DNA of 41,167 nt from an uncultured Lachnospiraceae bacterium (GTDB taxonomy: Bacteria; Bacillota; Clostridia; Lachnospirales; Lachnospiraceae): assembly GCA_910577645.1 (NCBI GenBank), contig CAJTOL010000028.1:1-41167 (forward strand), read 5' to 3'. A program made the translations under genes and the position numbers. Shown here in pieces: positions 40,414 to 41,167 of the stretch. How positions within the stretch are numbered: position 1 is the stretch's first letter; every line of letters begins with the position of its first letter. The notes below the pieces were generated by a model that worked only from the letters and a program-made list of their open reading frames with translations, searched no databases and was not told the origin of the DNA.

Positions 40414-40497
40414 TCAAGCCATGAAACCATTGATTTTGCTGGCCTTTCCGAAACTCTTCAAGCTATTGCCGTGGCAAATAAATAATATTTTTATCAT
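40414..40497 (-). pseudogene. Displaced 5' end of the tyrosine phosphatase gene (island right end)
   Basis: A 27-codon remnant MIKILFICHGN followed by unrelated residues and a stop. It keeps an apparent original ribosome binding site (AAGGAGTTATATAGACC) upstream. Codons 1-11 match the intact phosphatase with only conservative Val/Ile changes, which identifies it as the right-hand target copy (40465-40497) rather than chance. Confidence 0.7.
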
Positions 40498-40624
40498 GGT
40501 CTATATAACTCCTTATCACTTGGTATAACCTCGTTTTTTCCCTTGTTTTCAAGGTTTTTCCTCTGACCTCAAAAACTCTATACCTCGTATATCTTACCAT
40601 ATCTCGGTATATTTTGTCTCCCAA

Positions 40625-40665
40625 AAAGAGTAAAAAGAAGTAAAATGACCTCTTTTTTACTCTTT
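40625..40665 (-). terminator. Terminator after the integrase remnant
   Basis: Perfect 12-bp arms AAAGAGTAAAAA / TTTTTACTCTTT with a 17-nt loop, followed on the minus strand by a short T tract, 22 bp after the remnant's stop codon. Confidence 0.6.
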
Positions 40666-40687
40666 CCAAAGGTAAATCCCTACACGC

Positions 40688-40861
40688 TTACACTTCCTTT
40701 CTAAGCCTTACTTCCATTTCCCTTACTTCCTTTTCCACGTCATCATATCCCAAATGGGTATACACATTTAATGTTGTGGCTATATCCGCATGACCCATAA
40801 GATATTGTAAAGTCTTTGCATTTACTCCTGACTTTGCCATGTTACTACAATAGGTATGCCC
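40688..40861 (-). pseudogene. C-terminal remnant of a tyrosine recombinase (integrase)
   Basis: A 57-codon minus-strand stretch: HTYCSNMAKSGVNAKTLQYL, then MGHADIATTLNVYTHLGYDD, ending VRLRKEV and a TAA. It contains the HxxR-box histidine region, the second catalytic His in MGHADI and the nucleophile Tyr in NVYTH, typical of phage and conjugative-element integrases. A stop lies two codons before the first His and no start is present, so only the tail survives. It lies 190 bp outside the island's right copy of the target site. Confidence 0.8.
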
Positions 40862-41167
40862 TTACGGTATAATAAGGACAAATCGGAAAACCCATTATTA
40901 CCAAGGTTGCTCAGATGTTGTAAAGCGCGCATATGACACTAAATACAGAAATAAAAACGTATATAACACTATATGTTGTTGTTTTCTGAAAACGAAGAAA
41001 TCCATGAGCAATCTTAATCAGAGAGGATTTTCGGATTTGCCACCATTCTTTTTCCATTACAATACGCCCTTTGGTGGGGGCAGACTGGGAGGTGATAAGG
41101 AACCATTTCACATAAAGGACAAACGGGCAGCAACCCGGTAATACCGATTTTAATTCATATCAGCCGC
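40862..41167. other. Unassigned AT-rich sequence at the window end
   Basis: No gene is supported. A minus-strand frame from about 41057 to 40911 would encode a 48-aa peptide with one hydrophobic segment (YSVIYVFISVFSVICALY) but has a poor ribosome binding site and no recognisable family. Confidence 0.3.

Larger units (their letters stand above)
34251..40497. mobile_element. AT-rich genomic island with Qat defence genes, integrated in the phosphatase gene 5' end
   Basis: About 6.2 kb between two copies of the first 33 nt of the tyrosine phosphatase gene (34251-34283 and 40465-40497; 28 of 33 identical, encoding M-V/I-K-I-L-F-V/I-C-H-G-N). Base composition is visibly more AT-rich than the flanks. 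It carries QatABCD and a YhcG-like nuclease, all on the minus strand, and no integrase of its own. Near both ends lie copies of TGGTGTAGTA (34410-34419, 40384-40393, 40395-40404), possible recombinase arm sites. The integrase remnant beyond 40497 may come from an older or tandem element. Confidence 0.7.

Noticed and set aside
34298..40463. Additional imperfect direct repeat inside both island ends (AAGCC...TGGC-TTTCCG)
   Set aside because: Only loosely similar over about 45 bp and on opposite sides relative to the target copies, so it is too weak to call.
40463..40669. Minus-strand 68-codon frame
   Set aside because: It covers the terminator hairpin and the displaced phosphatase start in another frame, with no protein-like features.
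40911..41111. Minus-strand 66-codon frame with one hydrophobic segment
   Set aside because: Poor ribosome binding site and no family. The hydrophobic run may come simply from AT-rich sequence.

Overview
The window comes from a spore-forming, low-to-mid GC Firmicute, most likely a gut Lachnospiraceae (Clostridia). The protein families, the AGGAGG-type ribosome binding sites, the split sporulation-type gene and the clostridial house style (PflX-type radical SAM, DUF3842, LytTR/GHKL pair, GH1 plus PTS) all point there. I cannot name the species from sequence alone.

Layout. (1) 1-1763: the frameshifted 3' end of a probable YoaP-domain gene, then an AT-rich three-gene minus-strand cluster (uncharacterised, possible DUF4869, P-loop protein). 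(2) 1884-17787: a sugar-metabolism block. It holds a beta-glucoside PTS and 6-phospho-beta-glucosidase with a PucR/CdaR-type regulator, an MNT/HEPN pair, a ROK repressor, glucose-6-phosphate isomerase, DUF3842, class II aldolase, glucosamine-6-phosphate deaminase, an SsuABC/TauABC-like transporter, a divergent LacI regulator and an aldose-1-epimerase-like protein. (3) 17963-22033: a LytTR response regulator, GHKL sensor kinase and unknown 335-aa protein joined by ATGA overlaps, then an XRE regulator. (4) 21977-29420: AzlCD, a PflX-like radical SAM protein, a coiled-coil protein, leuCD with a divergent LysR regulator, and ilvN-ilvC. (5) 29522-32373: a peptidoglycan-binding, spore-type gene split by a 1,586-bp element that carries a serine recombinase and a tRNA-Glu(CUC). 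(6) 32602-34283: a ferredoxin-like aldo/keto reductase and a low-molecular-weight tyrosine phosphatase. (7) 34251-40497: an AT-rich defence island carrying a QatABCD system and a YhcG-type PD-(D/E)XK nuclease. It is bounded by a 33-nt duplication of the phosphatase gene's 5' end. (8) 40498-41167: a terminator, a tyrosine-integrase remnant and unassigned sequence.

The most striking feature is the interrupted gene in region 5. Both halves abut a shared TTGGATG. Deleting one copy plus the intervening DNA restores one 421-codon frame, and both the deduced empty site and the deduced circle junction have dyad symmetry about that core. It looks like a miniature relative of skin-type elements, with the unusual feature that a complete tRNA gene rides inside.

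Two pairs of shared structured leaders also stand out: one before the aldolase and leuC genes, with a compensatory base change, and one before ilvC and the aldo/keto reductase. A modular family of long palindromes sits at gene ends, often between convergent genes. Several promoters can be read directly: ilvN, glucose-6-phosphate isomerase, ROK, leuC/LysR and the tRNA. Some are overlapped by palindromic operators.
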